Shown piece after piece: positions 21,758 to 30,640 of a stretch of DNA of 64,000 bases. The stretch is taken from contig JAKLKC010000040.1 in assembly GCA_023150875.1 (NCBI GenBank), positions 1 to 64,000 on the forward strand. The letters are read 5' to 3'. This stretch comes from Myxococcota bacterium (GTDB lineage Bacteria > Myxococcota_A > UBA796 > UBA9615 > JAKLKC01). The translations under genes were made by a program, and so were the position numbers. Below the pieces are notes generated by a model. It did not search any database and had not been told where the DNA came from. It saw nothing but the letters and a program-made list of their open reading frames with translations. Within the stretch, counting starts at the first letter, position 1, and every line of letters begins with the position of its first letter.

Positions 21758-22378
21758 GTGGCGAAGAACCCCTACGTCGGAGACCGCTTCACCCGGAAGG
21801 CGAAGGAGGAGGGCTACGCCGCCCGCTCGGTCTACAAGCTGGAGGAGATCGCCGGGCGATACGGGCTGCTCCGCCCCGGGGAGCGGGTGCTGGACCTGGG
21901 GTGCGCCCCGGGCTCGTGGACCCAGTTCGCGTCCCGGCGGGTGGGCGGGAGCGGCCTGGTGGTGGGGATCGACCTGAGCGGCGTGACGGTGCCCCTGCCC
22001 CCCCACGCCCGGGTCCTGAGGGGGGACGCCTTCGACCTCGAGCCCGAGAGCCTCGCCGAGGCGGCGGAGGGCCGGGCACCCCCCTTCGACGGGGTGATGT
22101 CCGACATGGCCCCCCGCACCACCGGCGTCCGCTCGGCGGACCAGGCGGCCTCGGCGGGCCTGGCGGAGCGGGCCCTGGAGGTCGCCCGGAGGGTGCTGGC
22201 ACCCGGGGGGTGGTTCGTGGTGAAGGTCTTCGAGGGGCCCGACGTGAGGGCGCTGCGGGAGGAGGTGCGGCGCTCCTTCGTAAGCGTGGCCACCGCCCGC
22301 CCCGAGGCCACCCGTCAGCGGAGCATCGAGGTCTTCATCGTGGGGACGGGCTTCCGCGGCGGGGAGCCGCCGGAGTGA
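21758..22378 (+). CDS. rlmE: 23S rRNA 2'-O-ribose methyltransferase RlmE (FtsJ)
   Basis: The protein has 206 residues, the normal size for RlmE. It begins AKNPYVGDRFTRKAKEEGY, continues RSVYKLEEI, and carries the SAM-binding motif VLDLGCAPGSWTQ. The catalytic K-D-K-E set is visible as Lys in SVYKL, Asp in MSDMAP, Lys in FVVKVFEG and Glu in RSIEVF. It methylates a single uridine in the A-loop of 23S rRNA. I took the GTG at 21758, nine bases after GGAGGAGG; the open frame begins at 21611, but those extra 49 residues are not protein-like. Confidence 0.95.
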   Translation: MAKNPYVGDRFTRKAKEEGYAARSVYKLEEIAGRYGLLRPGERVLDLGCAPGSWTQFASRRVGGSGLVVGIDLSGVTVPLPPHARVLRGDAFDLEPESLAEAAEGRAPPFDGVMSDMAPRTTGVRSADQAASAGLAERALEVARRVLAPGGWFVVKVFEGPDVRALREEVRRSFVSVATARPEATRQRSIEVFIVGTGFRGGEPPE

Positions 22379-22387
22379 CGGGACCGA

Positions 22388-23887
22388 TTAGCGGCAGAGC
22401 CAGCGGAGCAGCAGGCGGACGGGGTAGCCCGTCCCCCCCTTGGGGGTGGAGGGGCGCCCCTTGTCGGCGTGGACGGGGCCGGCGATGTCCAGGTGGGCCC
22501 AGCGCTTGTCGGGGGATACGAACTCCTTGAGGAACATCGCCGCCGTGATCGACCCGCCCCAGCGGGGGCCGACGTTCTTGAGCTCGGCGACCTCTCCCTT
22601 GAACAGCTCGCGGTACTCCTTGGGCATGGGCATGCGCCAGAGCTTCTCGTCCGCCGACTCCCCCGCTTCGACGAGCTGCCGGGCAAGCCGGTCGCTGTCC
22701 GTGTAGAGGCCGGCGTAGTCGGTGCCCAGGGCGACCACGCAGGCGCCGGTCAGCGTCGCGGCGTCGACGATGGTGTCGACCTCCAGCTCCGAGGCGTAGC
22801 ACAGGGCGTCGGCGAGGGTGAGGCGCCCCTCGGCGTCGGTGTTGCCGACCTCGATGGTCTTGCCGTTGGCGGCCCGCAGCACGTCCCCCGGACGGTAGGC
22901 GGCGGGGCCGATCATGTTCTCGGTGGCGGCGAAGATCCCGTGGACCTCCGCCTGGGGCTTCAGGTCGGCGATCCCGGCCATGGTCCCCAGCACCGCCGCG
23001 GCGCCGCCCATGTCGATCTTCATGTCCAGCATGCCGTCGGGGGGCTTGATGTCGTAGCCGCCGCTGTCGAAGGTCAGGCACTTGCCCACCAGCGCCACCC
23101 GTCGCTTGACCTCGCCCCCGGGGCGCCAGGTCAGGTGGACCAGGAAGGGGGGATGCTGGGTCCCCTGGGACACCGCCAGGAGGGCCCCCATCCCCCGCGC
23201 CTCCAGCTCGGGGCGCTCCAGGACCCGCACCTCCAGGCCCTTCTCGGCGGCGAGGCGGCGGGCGTACTCGACCATGTAAGGAGGGGTGGCGACGTTCGCC
23301 GGCTCGTTGACCAGGTCCCGGGCCAGGCACTGGGCGTCCGCCACCTTCCGCCCCGCCTCCATGGCCTCCACGACCTCGGCGGCCCCCTTCCTCGCGGGGT
23401 AGAGGACGCGGACGTCCTGGACGTCGAAGGCGTCCTGGTCCTCCGCCTTCAGGTACTTCTGGAAGCGGTAGCCCCCCAGCACCAGCCCCTCGGCGAGGGC
23501 CTGGGCCTGCCGGGGGCCGAAGCCGCCCCGGCCCTCCACCGCCGTCTCCAGGGCGAAGCCGATCCTCTGGAAGCCCGCCTTGCGGGCCCGGGCCCCGGCG
23601 TGTCCGCCCAGATCTCGGTAGCTCCGCTCGGTGATCTCGCGCCGCTCCCCGAGGCCCACCAGCAGGACCTGGCGGCAGCCCACCCGGGTCATGCCGGGCA
23701 GCAGGAGGGTCTCACCCGCCTTGCCGGTGAACTTCTCGTCCCGGACCGCCGCTTCCGCCGATCCGTCCGCCGCCGCGTCCAACTCCTGGAAGACCGCCGA
23801 CTTCTTGGGATTGCCCTGGGGGACGCCGACCACCAGCAGGCCGGGGGTCAGCTTGGGGACGGGACCGCGGGCGAGGGAGAACTTCAT
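22388..23887 (-). CDS. pepA: Leucyl aminopeptidase (M17 cytosol aminopeptidase)
   Basis: The protein has 499 residues, the usual length. It contains the M17 signature NTDAEGRLTLADAL with the metal-binding Asp and Glu, the catalytic Lys/Asp region LVGKCLTFDSGGYDIKP, and DMKIDMGGAAAVLG. Two metal ions activate water to remove N-terminal residues from peptides in the cytoplasm; some homologues also bind DNA. It converges with rlmE with nine bases between the stop codons. The ATG at 23887 is the natural start. Confidence 0.96.
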   Translation of the reverse strand: MKFSLARGPVPKLTPGLLVVGVPQGNPKKSAVFQELDAAADGSAEAAVRDEKFTGKAGETLLLPGMTRVGCRQVLLVGLGERREITERSYRDLGGHAGARARKAGFQRIGFALETAVEGRGGFGPRQAQALAEGLVLGGYRFQKYLKAEDQDAFDVQDVRVLYPARKGAAEVVEAMEAGRKVADAQCLARDLVNEPANVATPPYMVEYARRLAAEKGLEVRVLERPELEARGMGALLAVSQGTQHPPFLVHLTWRPGGEVKRRVALVGKCLTFDSGGYDIKPPDGMLDMKIDMGGAAAVLGTMAGIADLKPQAEVHGIFAATENMIGPAAYRPGDVLRAANGKTIEVGNTDAEGRLTLADALCYASELEVDTIVDAATLTGACVVALGTDYAGLYTDSDRLARQLVEAGESADEKLWRMPMPKEYRELFKGEVAELKNVGPRWGGSITAAMFLKEFVSPDKRWAHLDIAGPVHADKGRPSTPKGGTGYPVRLLLRWLCR

Positions 23888-23928
23888 CGAACGACTCCGA
23901 AGGGGGGCGCGGGAGGGGTGCGTCGGGG

Positions 23929-25536
23929 TCAGCGAGAGCGCGGGGGGGCTCCCCCCTCGCCGTCATCGGGATCGGGGGGGACGATGGGAGGGAAGCGCCG
24001 GCGGAGCCCCGTCGAGGCGCGGGACTCGGGCACATCCGCGGAGACCGGGGTCCACGGCGTCCCCCCCGGGGAAGGCGCGGGCCGCCGGCTGCCCGCCGGG
24101 GTCGGCGGCGGCACCGATGGGGCCGGGACCGGGGGGGCGGGACGGGTCCGGGGGTCCGGAGCGGGGATCGGGGCCGGCGCGGAGACTCGATCCGGACGGC
24201 GGTCCGGGGGAGGCTCGGCGGGACGGGGGGGATCCCGGCGCTCCCCTCGCCACTCCGGCAGGGCGTCTCCGGGGAGCGCGGGGTCCCGGTCGTCGCCGGG
24301 CTCGCGTCCCGCCCGGCGGGGCTCGGCCTCCACCACGCAGGACGCCGCGGCGAGACGCGCCGCCGCCGAGCTCCCCGCACAACGGAAGGCCACCTTGAGC
24401 TCCATGCGGCCGACGGGCAGGTCCTCGACCTCGAAGCGGTAGGACATCCGCCCGGTGTCGTAGCGACGCACCGAGTAGGAGATCCGGGCGCCGGTCACCT
24501 TCCGGCCCCGGTCGAGGTCCGTGACGGTGGTGAAGACCTCGATCCCGTCGGGGTCGGCTGCGCCCTCGCTGCCGGAGACGAGCACCGCGAAACGGGCGAT
24601 CTCTCCCGATCGGAAGGAGACCCGCCCCGACGGGAACTCCACCCGGAGGGGGCCCACCTCCACCACCTCGGGGCGGAACATGCGGGCCAGGCGCTCCAGG
24701 CGCTCGGCCATCTCCTCGGCCCGCAGGTACCGGTAGGGGGGGCTGGGGGAGTCCCGCCGCGAGGCCGCGCGGCAGGTGATGGCCACCGCCTCCCGCAGGA
24801 TCCGGGGTCGGAAGGAGTCCGGCACCGCCAGGGACAGGAGCTCCTCCAGGGCCTCCTCCAGCGCCTTGCGCTCGGGGGAGGAGATCCCGGCGGAGCCCAC
24901 ATGTGGCATGGGCCGCCGGGACAGGGCCCGCACGGACTGGTAGAGGATCGCCCCGAGGGCGTACGTGTCGGCGCTGGCGCGGCCCTCGGCGGCCTCGGGG
25001 CCGGCGCGCCCTTCGGGGGGGGAGGGGGCGGGATCGGCGGGATGGGGCGGCGGGCCGGCCAGGAACGAGCGCGCCGGCAGGGGATCGGAGAGGAGCACGG
25101 CCCCCGTCTCGTCCACGAGCAGGTTGGTGGCCCGCAGGTTGCCGTGGACCTGCCCCTGCCGCTCCAGGCCGGAGACGGCCCGGGCGGCCCGGGCGACGAT
25201 GGCGACGACCTCCCGCAGGGGAGGAACCTCCCTCAGCCTCTCCGCCAGCGAGACGGCGTACAGGGGCATCATCATGCCCGGGGTGCCGAGGGGGGTCTCT
25301 TCGAGCCAGGCCACCCCGGGCACGCCGCTGCCGGCCAGGGAGCGCGTGCGCTGGCCCAGCTCCCGGAGCAGCTCCACCCCTTCCGGTCCCCCGCCGACCC
25401 GGGCGGTCTTCAGGGCGAAGCGGGAACCGTCCCGGACGGAGCGCACCCGGTAGACCTGCCCGAAGGCGCCCGTGCCGAGCAGGGCCTCGACCTCGAACGC
25501 GTCGCCCGAGCGCTCACGGAGGTTGTCTTCGCCCAT
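23929..25536 (-). CDS. Pseudokinase-like protein with Pro-rich tail
   Basis: The protein has 535 residues. Residues about 15-270 have a Ser/Thr kinase fold: Gly-rich loop LLGTGAFGQVYRV and the ATP-anchoring lysine in ALKTARV. The catalytic loop is HGNLRATN instead of HRDLKPxN, and DFG is replaced by SDP, so the catalytic Asp is missing. A beta-rich domain follows (RVEFPSGRVSFRSGEIARFA ... FEVEDLPVGRMELKVAF). The last 140 residues are Pro/Arg-rich and probably disordered. I infer a scaffold or regulatory role in the cytoplasm. ATG 25536 has a GAGG close by; ATG 25560 is the alternative. Confidence 0.75.
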   Translation of the reverse strand: MGEDNLRERSGDAFEVEALLGTGAFGQVYRVRSVRDGSRFALKTARVGGGPEGVELLRELGQRTRSLAGSGVPGVAWLEETPLGTPGMMMPLYAVSLAERLREVPPLREVVAIVARAARAVSGLERQGQVHGNLRATNLLVDETGAVLLSDPLPARSFLAGPPPHPADPAPSPPEGRAGPEAAEGRASADTYALGAILYQSVRALSRRPMPHVGSAGISSPERKALEEALEELLSLAVPDSFRPRILREAVAITCRAASRRDSPSPPYRYLRAEEMAERLERLARMFRPEVVEVGPLRVEFPSGRVSFRSGEIARFAVLVSGSEGAADPDGIEVFTTVTDLDRGRKVTGARISYSVRRYDTGRMSYRFEVEDLPVGRMELKVAFRCAGSSAAARLAAASCVVEAEPRRAGREPGDDRDPALPGDALPEWRGERRDPPRPAEPPPDRRPDRVSAPAPIPAPDPRTRPAPPVPAPSVPPPTPAGSRRPAPSPGGTPWTPVSADVPESRASTGLRRRFPPIVPPDPDDGEGGAPPRSR

Positions 25537-25678
25537 GGACCTCGGAAAGGGGGTGACCACCCGCCAGCACGGCGCCGACTCCGGCGACCGGGCGGCCGAC
25601 GATAGCGTCCACTCCGAGGGCTGTCAACGGCGAGTCCCGGCGAGTCCCGGCCACGCCGGGCGGGGCCGTGTATGTGGA

Positions 25679-26854
25679 TCAGGAGCCGGGGACGGGACAG
25701 GGAGCGGTCGCGGTGCCGGCGCCGTCCCAGGCGGACAGGATCCAGGCCACCAACTCGTCGGCCTTGTACTTGTCGGAGTTCGAGAAGACGTGCTTGTCCT
25801 GCCGCCAGTCGCTCACACAGGCCCGCCCGGACTCGTTGGGACCGAGGTGCTGGAGGATGGCGTTGGCGGTCTGCACGGTGAGGTCGTCGTCCACCAGGGA
25901 GTCGACGGAGGAGTACTGGTAGGCCACCGGACGCTGGTAGCCGTCCGCCACCACGCTGCCGAACCAGGCGTCCTCCAGGGCCGCCTCCAGCAGGTCGCAG
26001 TCGGGGTCGGTGTCGTGGTCGATCCCGTAGATCGCGTGCAGCCCGTAGACGTAGTCGGCGTTGATGCTGCAGGCGCCGCCCCCGACCACCGGCCGGAGGT
26101 CGTCCGGGGAGCTGTCGATGAGCACCGCGGTGACGTCGCTGTTGGCGAGGTTCTCCCCGCCGTACTCCGAACGGATCCGCACGAGGTCCGTCACGCCGCG
26201 CCCCCCCTCGCCCAGCCCCACCGCCAGGACCCGGGACGGGTCGACGGGCAGGTCCGCGAGCGCCGCGGTGAGGACGTCGTCCGCCAGGTACAGGCCCATG
26301 CGGAAGAAGCCCTCGTCGTAGTCGTTGTTGGCGGTGCCGTGCCACAGGTCCCCCCAGCAGTCGGTGGGGGCGACGACGTGGAAGCCGTTCTCGATCAGCG
26401 CGGCCACCAGGGCCCCGGGGGCGTCCGCGGCCACGGCACCGTCGGAGTCGAGCCCCAGCATCGACTCCACCTCGGCCGCCGCCCACTCGGCGTTCAGCCG
26501 GTCGATGATGGAGTAGTGCTCCCCGTTGGCCACCACGTAGTCGAAAGCGCCGGGGTGGAGCAGCAGGGCCAGGGGCGTCGTGGTCGCGTCCCCGAGGTTG
26601 GTGGGGGCGATGGTGTAGGTGCGGGCGGCCCGGCCGTCGGGACAGGAGTAGCCCTCCACCGCCGTCACCGTCACCTCGGCGAGGCCGGCGTCGAGGTAGA
26701 CGTTCTTGAACGGGGAGACCTCCAGGGGGATGTCGGGCCAGTCCTGGTCCTGGAAGCAGCCCCCGAGGGCCACCGACGCCACCACGGCCGCGGCCGCGGC
26801 GGTCCGGGTCCGGATCCCGGAGGGTCTCCCGATGCTCGAACGGCCTGTGCCCAC
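25679..26854 (-). CDS. Lipoprotein, possible alpha/beta-hydrolase fold
   Basis: The protein has 391 residues. A basic N-terminus and hydrophobic stretch end in the lipobox L-G-G-C (Cys33). The mature part includes LALLLHPGAFDYVV, GFHVVAPTDCWGD and VLAVGLGEGGRGVTD. These read like the oxyanion-hole strand and a nucleophile elbow of an alpha/beta hydrolase, but Gly-Glu-Gly replaces the usual G-x-S-x-G, so hydrolase activity is doubtful. A late Asp/His (SDWRQDKHVFSNSD) could be relics of the triad. Several cysteines in the mature part may form disulphides. I do not recognise a named family. Confidence 0.7.
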   Translation of the reverse strand: MGTGRSSIGRPSGIRTRTAAAAAVVASVALGGCFQDQDWPDIPLEVSPFKNVYLDAGLAEVTVTAVEGYSCPDGRAARTYTIAPTNLGDATTTPLALLLHPGAFDYVVANGEHYSIIDRLNAEWAAAEVESMLGLDSDGAVAADAPGALVAALIENGFHVVAPTDCWGDLWHGTANNDYDEGFFRMGLYLADDVLTAALADLPVDPSRVLAVGLGEGGRGVTDLVRIRSEYGGENLANSDVTAVLIDSSPDDLRPVVGGGACSINADYVYGLHAIYGIDHDTDPDCDLLEAALEDAWFGSVVADGYQRPVAYQYSSVDSLVDDDLTVQTANAILQHLGPNESGRACVSDWRQDKHVFSNSDKYKADELVAWILSAWDGAGTATAPCPVPGS

Positions 26855-27005
26855 GCGCGTTCCTCGACCCGCGGCGTCCCCGCTGCCGGGTCCGTCAGGG
26901 TCCGTCAGTGCCCGCCCCGACGTCGATTCTGCGGGGCCGGCGACGGGGATGTCAAACCGGCTCCGTGCCCCCCGCCGACCGGGCTCCCGGCAAAGGGAGG
27001 TCCGT

Positions 27006-29618
27006 TCAGAACAACGCGAGGTAGGCCCAGAAGTTGTCCGTGTCGTAGTACCCCGACATCGGAACCGGAGCGGGGGTCAGCCGGACGAAGATCCCGGTGG
27101 GGTCCCAGTAGTCCCCCGCCCAGGAGGGGGCCCGCATGTAGAAGCCATCGATGGCGTCGTAGTTCGGGCGATAGGTCTCCACGATGTTGGCGTTGGTGGC
27201 CAGGACCGGGTTCGAAGAGACGTCGTGGGTGACCCCCCAGGTCGTGATCTGTTCCCGCTCCGACGCATCCACGAACCACTCCTCGGGCCAGTCGCAGGGC
27301 AGGTCCTGGTCCGCCGAGAAGGCCAGGTCCAGGTGCCAGGTGTCGTCGCAGTCGCAACTCGCCTCGGGGGGGCCGACGGTGATGTTGCCCAGGAGGTCGA
27401 AGGTGTCCCAGCACAGGTAGTTGCCGTCGGTGTCGCGGTACTCGATGTCGAGCCTCCCCGTCACCGTCGGTCCCGTCACCTCCACCGCGATCCACAGGGT
27501 CGCCTTCTCGGGCGTGGGGGCGTCCGCGCCGGAGCAGTTCTCGTCGAGGCCGTTGGAGGGCACGTCGTCGCCCCCCGGGCTCACGTCGGGATCGGCGTCG
27601 TCGCAGTCCCCACCCGAGGCCACGTTCACGCACGGCTCGGTCTCGCAGTAACCGTCCCCGTCGTCGTCGTAGGCGGTGGTCCCCTCGTCCACCGTACCGT
27701 CGCAGTCGTTGTCCACCCCGTCCAGGGACTCGGTGCGGCCGGGGTACCGCTGCGTCGTGGTGTCGTCGCAGTCCCCCCCCGCCGCCGCGTTCACGCACGG
27801 AGCGGTCTCGCAGTAGCCGTCCCCATCGTCGTCGTAGGCGGTAGTCCCCTCGTCCACCGTGCCGTCGCAGTCGTTGTCCAGGCCGTCCCGGGACTCGGAG
27901 TTGTAGGGGAAGCGCGCGGCGTTGGCGTCGTCGCAGTCGCCGCTCGCCTCGGTCCAGCCGTCCCCGTCGTCGTCGTACACCGTGGTCCCCTCGTCGACGA
28001 CGCCGTCGCAGTCCTCGTCGATGCCGTTGGCCAGCTCCGCGGCCCCGGGGCGGACCCCCGCGGACGCGTCGTTGCAGTCGCCGCCCACGTCCCCGGGGCT
28101 GGTGCAGGGGGAGGTCTCGCAGTAGCCGTCGCCATCGTCGTCGTACGCCGTCGTCCCCTCGTCCGCGGTTCCGTCGCAGTCGTTGTCCCGGCCGTCCGCC
28201 ACCTCCGTCGCCCCGGGGCGAACCAGGGCGTTGGCGTCGTCACAGTCCCCGGCGTTCTCGGTCCAGCCGTCCCCGTCGTCGTCGTAGGCCGCCGTCCCCT
28301 CATCCACCAGGCCGTCGCAGTCCTGGTCGATCCCGTCGGCGGTCTCGGTGGCGCCGGGGCGGACCGAAGAGGAGACGTCGTTGCAGTCCCCCGGGAGCAC
28401 CCCCGCCTGGGTGCACGGCGAGAGCTCGCAGTAGCCGTCGCCGTCGTCGTCGTAGGCGGTGGTCCCCTCGTCCACCAGGCCGTCGCAGTCGTCGTCCACT
28501 CCATTGGGCGCCTCCGCGGCCCCGGGATGCACGCTGGCGTCGGAGTCGTCGCAGTCGCCCCCGAGTCCGGTGTAGCCGTCCCCATCGTCGTCGGCCCCCT
28601 CGGTCCCCTCGTCCACCAGGCCGTCGCAGTCGTCGTCCCTGCCGTTCAGGGCCTCGCTGGCGCCGGGGTAGACCAGGGAACGGGTGTCGTCGCAGTCCCC
28701 CGGCGAGGCGCCGCCGACGCAGGAGGCCCCTTCGCAGTAGCCGTCGCCGTCGTCGTCGAAGGCCGAGGTCCCCTCGTCCGCCGTGCCGTCGCAGTCGTCG
28801 TCGATGCCGTTGGCGATCTCGGCGGCGCCGGGGCGGATCGTGGCGTTGCCGTCGTTGCAGTCGCCCTCCGCCTCGCTGAACCCGTCCCCATCGTCGTCGT
28901 AGGACGTGGTCCCTTCGTCCACGAGGGTGTCGCAGTCGTTGTCGAGGCCGTCTCCCGCGCCGGTGCCCGCGCCACCGTCCTCTTCGGCACCCGGGTACAC
29001 CGCCGGCTCGGCGTCGTCGCAGTCGCCGCCGACCTCCGTGTGGCCGTCGCCGTCGTCGTCGTAGCCGTCCGTGCCGTCGTCGACCAGGCCGTTGCAGTCC
29101 TGGTCGACGCCGTCCAGGACCTCGACCGCCCCCGGGCGGACCGTGGCGTTCTGGTCGTTGCAGTCCCCCTCGACCTCGCTCCACTCGTCGCCGTCGTCGT
29201 CGTAGGCGGTGGTCCCCTCGTCCACGAGGGTGTCGCAGTCGTTGTCGAGGCCGTCGCCATCGCCGGTGCCGGTGCCTCCGTCCTCGTCAGCGCCGGGGTA
29301 GACGGTGGCGTTGTGGTCGTCGCAGTCCTCGGACTGGTCGAAGCCGTCACCGTCCTGGTCGAGGCCCGAGGACGTGTCGTCGTCGGCGGTGTCGTCGTCG
29401 GGGACGGTATCGTCGTCGGCCGTGTCGTCGTCGGACGCGCTGTCGTCGTCCGGCGCCGTGTCGTCGTCGGACCCGCTGTCGTCGTCGGCGGTGGCGTCGT
29501 CGTCGTCGAGGTCGTCGTCCCCGCTCGGGGCGCACCCCGCGGACATCGCCAGGAGGCCGAACAGCACGAACGCCAGGGCGGCGCGGGACATCGGGAACGG
29601 GGACGCGGAGTGGCTCAT
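27006..29618 (-). CDS. MopE-like lipoprotein with twelve Asp-rich (Stigma_1) repeats
   Basis: The protein has 870 residues. Signal peptide, then lipobox S-A-G-C, then an Asp/Ser/Ala/Thr linker made of short DDD blocks. Twelve repeats of about 47-57 residues follow. Each has the pattern YDDDGDG...GDCDD...V.PGA.E..NG.DDDCDG.VDEGT, the MopE/Stigma_1 putative metal-binding motif common in myxobacteria. Repeats 5, 7, 9, 11 and 12 have an extra Cys pair (DGYCE..PC). A unique C-terminal domain (about 200 residues, starting near ATLWIAVEVTG) is beta-rich and Trp/Tyr-rich. Likely a calcium- or copper-binding surface protein. ATG 29618 follows GAGGTGG; the frame beyond it to 30038 is not protein-like. 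Confidence 0.88.
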   Translation of the reverse strand: MSHSASPFPMSRAALAFVLFGLLAMSAGCAPSGDDDLDDDDATADDDSGSDDDTAPDDDSASDDDTADDDTVPDDDTADDDTSSGLDQDGDGFDQSEDCDDHNATVYPGADEDGGTGTGDGDGLDNDCDTLVDEGTTAYDDDGDEWSEVEGDCNDQNATVRPGAVEVLDGVDQDCNGLVDDGTDGYDDDGDGHTEVGGDCDDAEPAVYPGAEEDGGAGTGAGDGLDNDCDTLVDEGTTSYDDDGDGFSEAEGDCNDGNATIRPGAAEIANGIDDDCDGTADEGTSAFDDDGDGYCEGASCVGGASPGDCDDTRSLVYPGASEALNGRDDDCDGLVDEGTEGADDDGDGYTGLGGDCDDSDASVHPGAAEAPNGVDDDCDGLVDEGTTAYDDDGDGYCELSPCTQAGVLPGDCNDVSSSVRPGATETADGIDQDCDGLVDEGTAAYDDDGDGWTENAGDCDDANALVRPGATEVADGRDNDCDGTADEGTTAYDDDGDGYCETSPCTSPGDVGGDCNDASAGVRPGAAELANGIDEDCDGVVDEGTTVYDDDGDGWTEASGDCDDANAARFPYNSESRDGLDNDCDGTVDEGTTAYDDDGDGYCETAPCVNAAAGGDCDDTTTQRYPGRTESLDGVDNDCDGTVDEGTTAYDDDGDGYCETEPCVNVASGGDCDDADPDVSPGGDDVPSNGLDENCSGADAPTPEKATLWIAVEVTGPTVTGRLDIEYRDTDGNYLCWDTFDLLGNITVGPPEASCDCDDTWHLDLAFSADQDLPCDWPEEWFVDASEREQITTWGVTHDVSSNPVLATNANIVETYRPNYDAIDGFYMRAPSWAGDYWDPTGIFVRLTPAPVPMSGYYDTDNFWAYLALF

Positions 29619-29816
29619 GTCGCCCACCTCGGCTGGGGGGTGCCGGCGCGCGGTCGGGACCGGCACACGGTCGTGAGTCGGTGATCGTAGCACGGCGGGA
29701 CCCAAGGGGGGCGGCCCCGCCGGGTCGAGCGGCGGCGACGCTTGCCCGCGGCCCGCTCCCGCGGCATACCGGCGGGAGCCCGCCCGGCAGCGGCGCGGCG
29801 CGGACAGGAGGCGGTG

Positions 29817-30626
29817 GTGCCCGAGCTTCCCGAGGTCGAGATCTGCCGGCGGAACCTGGCCCGGTGGGTCGGTGCGCGGGCCCTGGAGGGGGCTCGGGTT
29901 CCGGAACCGCGCTCCCTGGTGGGCTGCTCCCCCGGGGACCTGGACGAGGCGGTGCGGGGCCGGCGGACGGAAGCGCTGTCGCGCAAGGGGAAGCGGATCC
30001 TGTGGGTCCTGGAGGGGGGGCTGGCCCTGTGCCTGCACCTGGGCATGACCGGCAAGTGGCTCAGGAGGGAGCCGGGGGAGGACCCGCCCCGCTTCACCCG
30101 CGCGGTCCTCCAGGTGCGGGGCGGGCCCGTGCTGTGCTACCGGGACCCACGGCTACTGGGGCGGGTGGGCCTCCGGGGCGAGGCAGGGGGCAGGGCGTGG
30201 CTGGAGGCGGGCCTGGGCCCCGACGCGCTGGACGAGGCGCCCGACGGGCCGGGGCTGAGGGCGAGGCTCGGCGGCACGCGCCGGCCGCTGAAGGTCGCGC
30301 TGATGGATCAGGCCGCCCTCGCCGGGCTCGGGAACATCCAGGCCGCCGAGGTCCTGTGGCGGGCCCGCCTGCGCCCCGACCGCGCCCCCGCCACCCTGTC
30401 GGACGCGGAGTGGAGCACCCTGGCCCGGACCATCCCCGCCGTCCTGGAGGAGACGATCCGGGAGGAGGACGCCGACGAGATCGCGTACGTGGAGGAGGAT
30501 CCCTCCGCCAACCCCTTCCGGGTCTACGGCCGGGCGGGGCAGCCCTGCCCCCGCTGCGGCGCAACCCTGATCCGGAACGTCCACGGTGGCCGCGGCACCT
30601 ACGGGTGCCCGGGTTGCCAGGAGTGA
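29817..30626 (+). CDS. mutM: Formamidopyrimidine-DNA glycosylase (Fpg/MutM)
   Basis: The protein has 269 residues, the family norm. The GTG at 29817, behind AGGAGG, gives V-PELPEVEICRR. After removal of the first residue, proline becomes the catalytic N-terminus and Glu3 the general acid. A Lys in SRKGKRILW and the H2TH region GLGNIQAAEVLWRARLRP are present. The C-terminal zinc finger CPRC...CPGC carries the Arg near the tip. The enzyme removes 8-oxoguanine and formamidopyrimidines and nicks the strand. It is divergent from the MopE-like gene across 198 bp that show nothing else. Confidence 0.96.
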   Translation: MPELPEVEICRRNLARWVGARALEGARVPEPRSLVGCSPGDLDEAVRGRRTEALSRKGKRILWVLEGGLALCLHLGMTGKWLRREPGEDPPRFTRAVLQVRGGPVLCYRDPRLLGRVGLRGEAGGRAWLEAGLGPDALDEAPDGPGLRARLGGTRRPLKVALMDQAALAGLGNIQAAEVLWRARLRPDRAPATLSDAEWSTLARTIPAVLEETIREEDADEIAYVEEDPSANPFRVYGRAGQPCPRCGATLIRNVHGGRGTYGCPGCQE

Positions 30627-30640
30627 AGCCGCCCGCGCGG

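Noticed and set aside
29380-29520. GTC-rich microsatellite-like stretch
   Set aside because: It is explained by the Asp-rich linker of the MopE-like lipoprotein; I did not call it a separate repeat.
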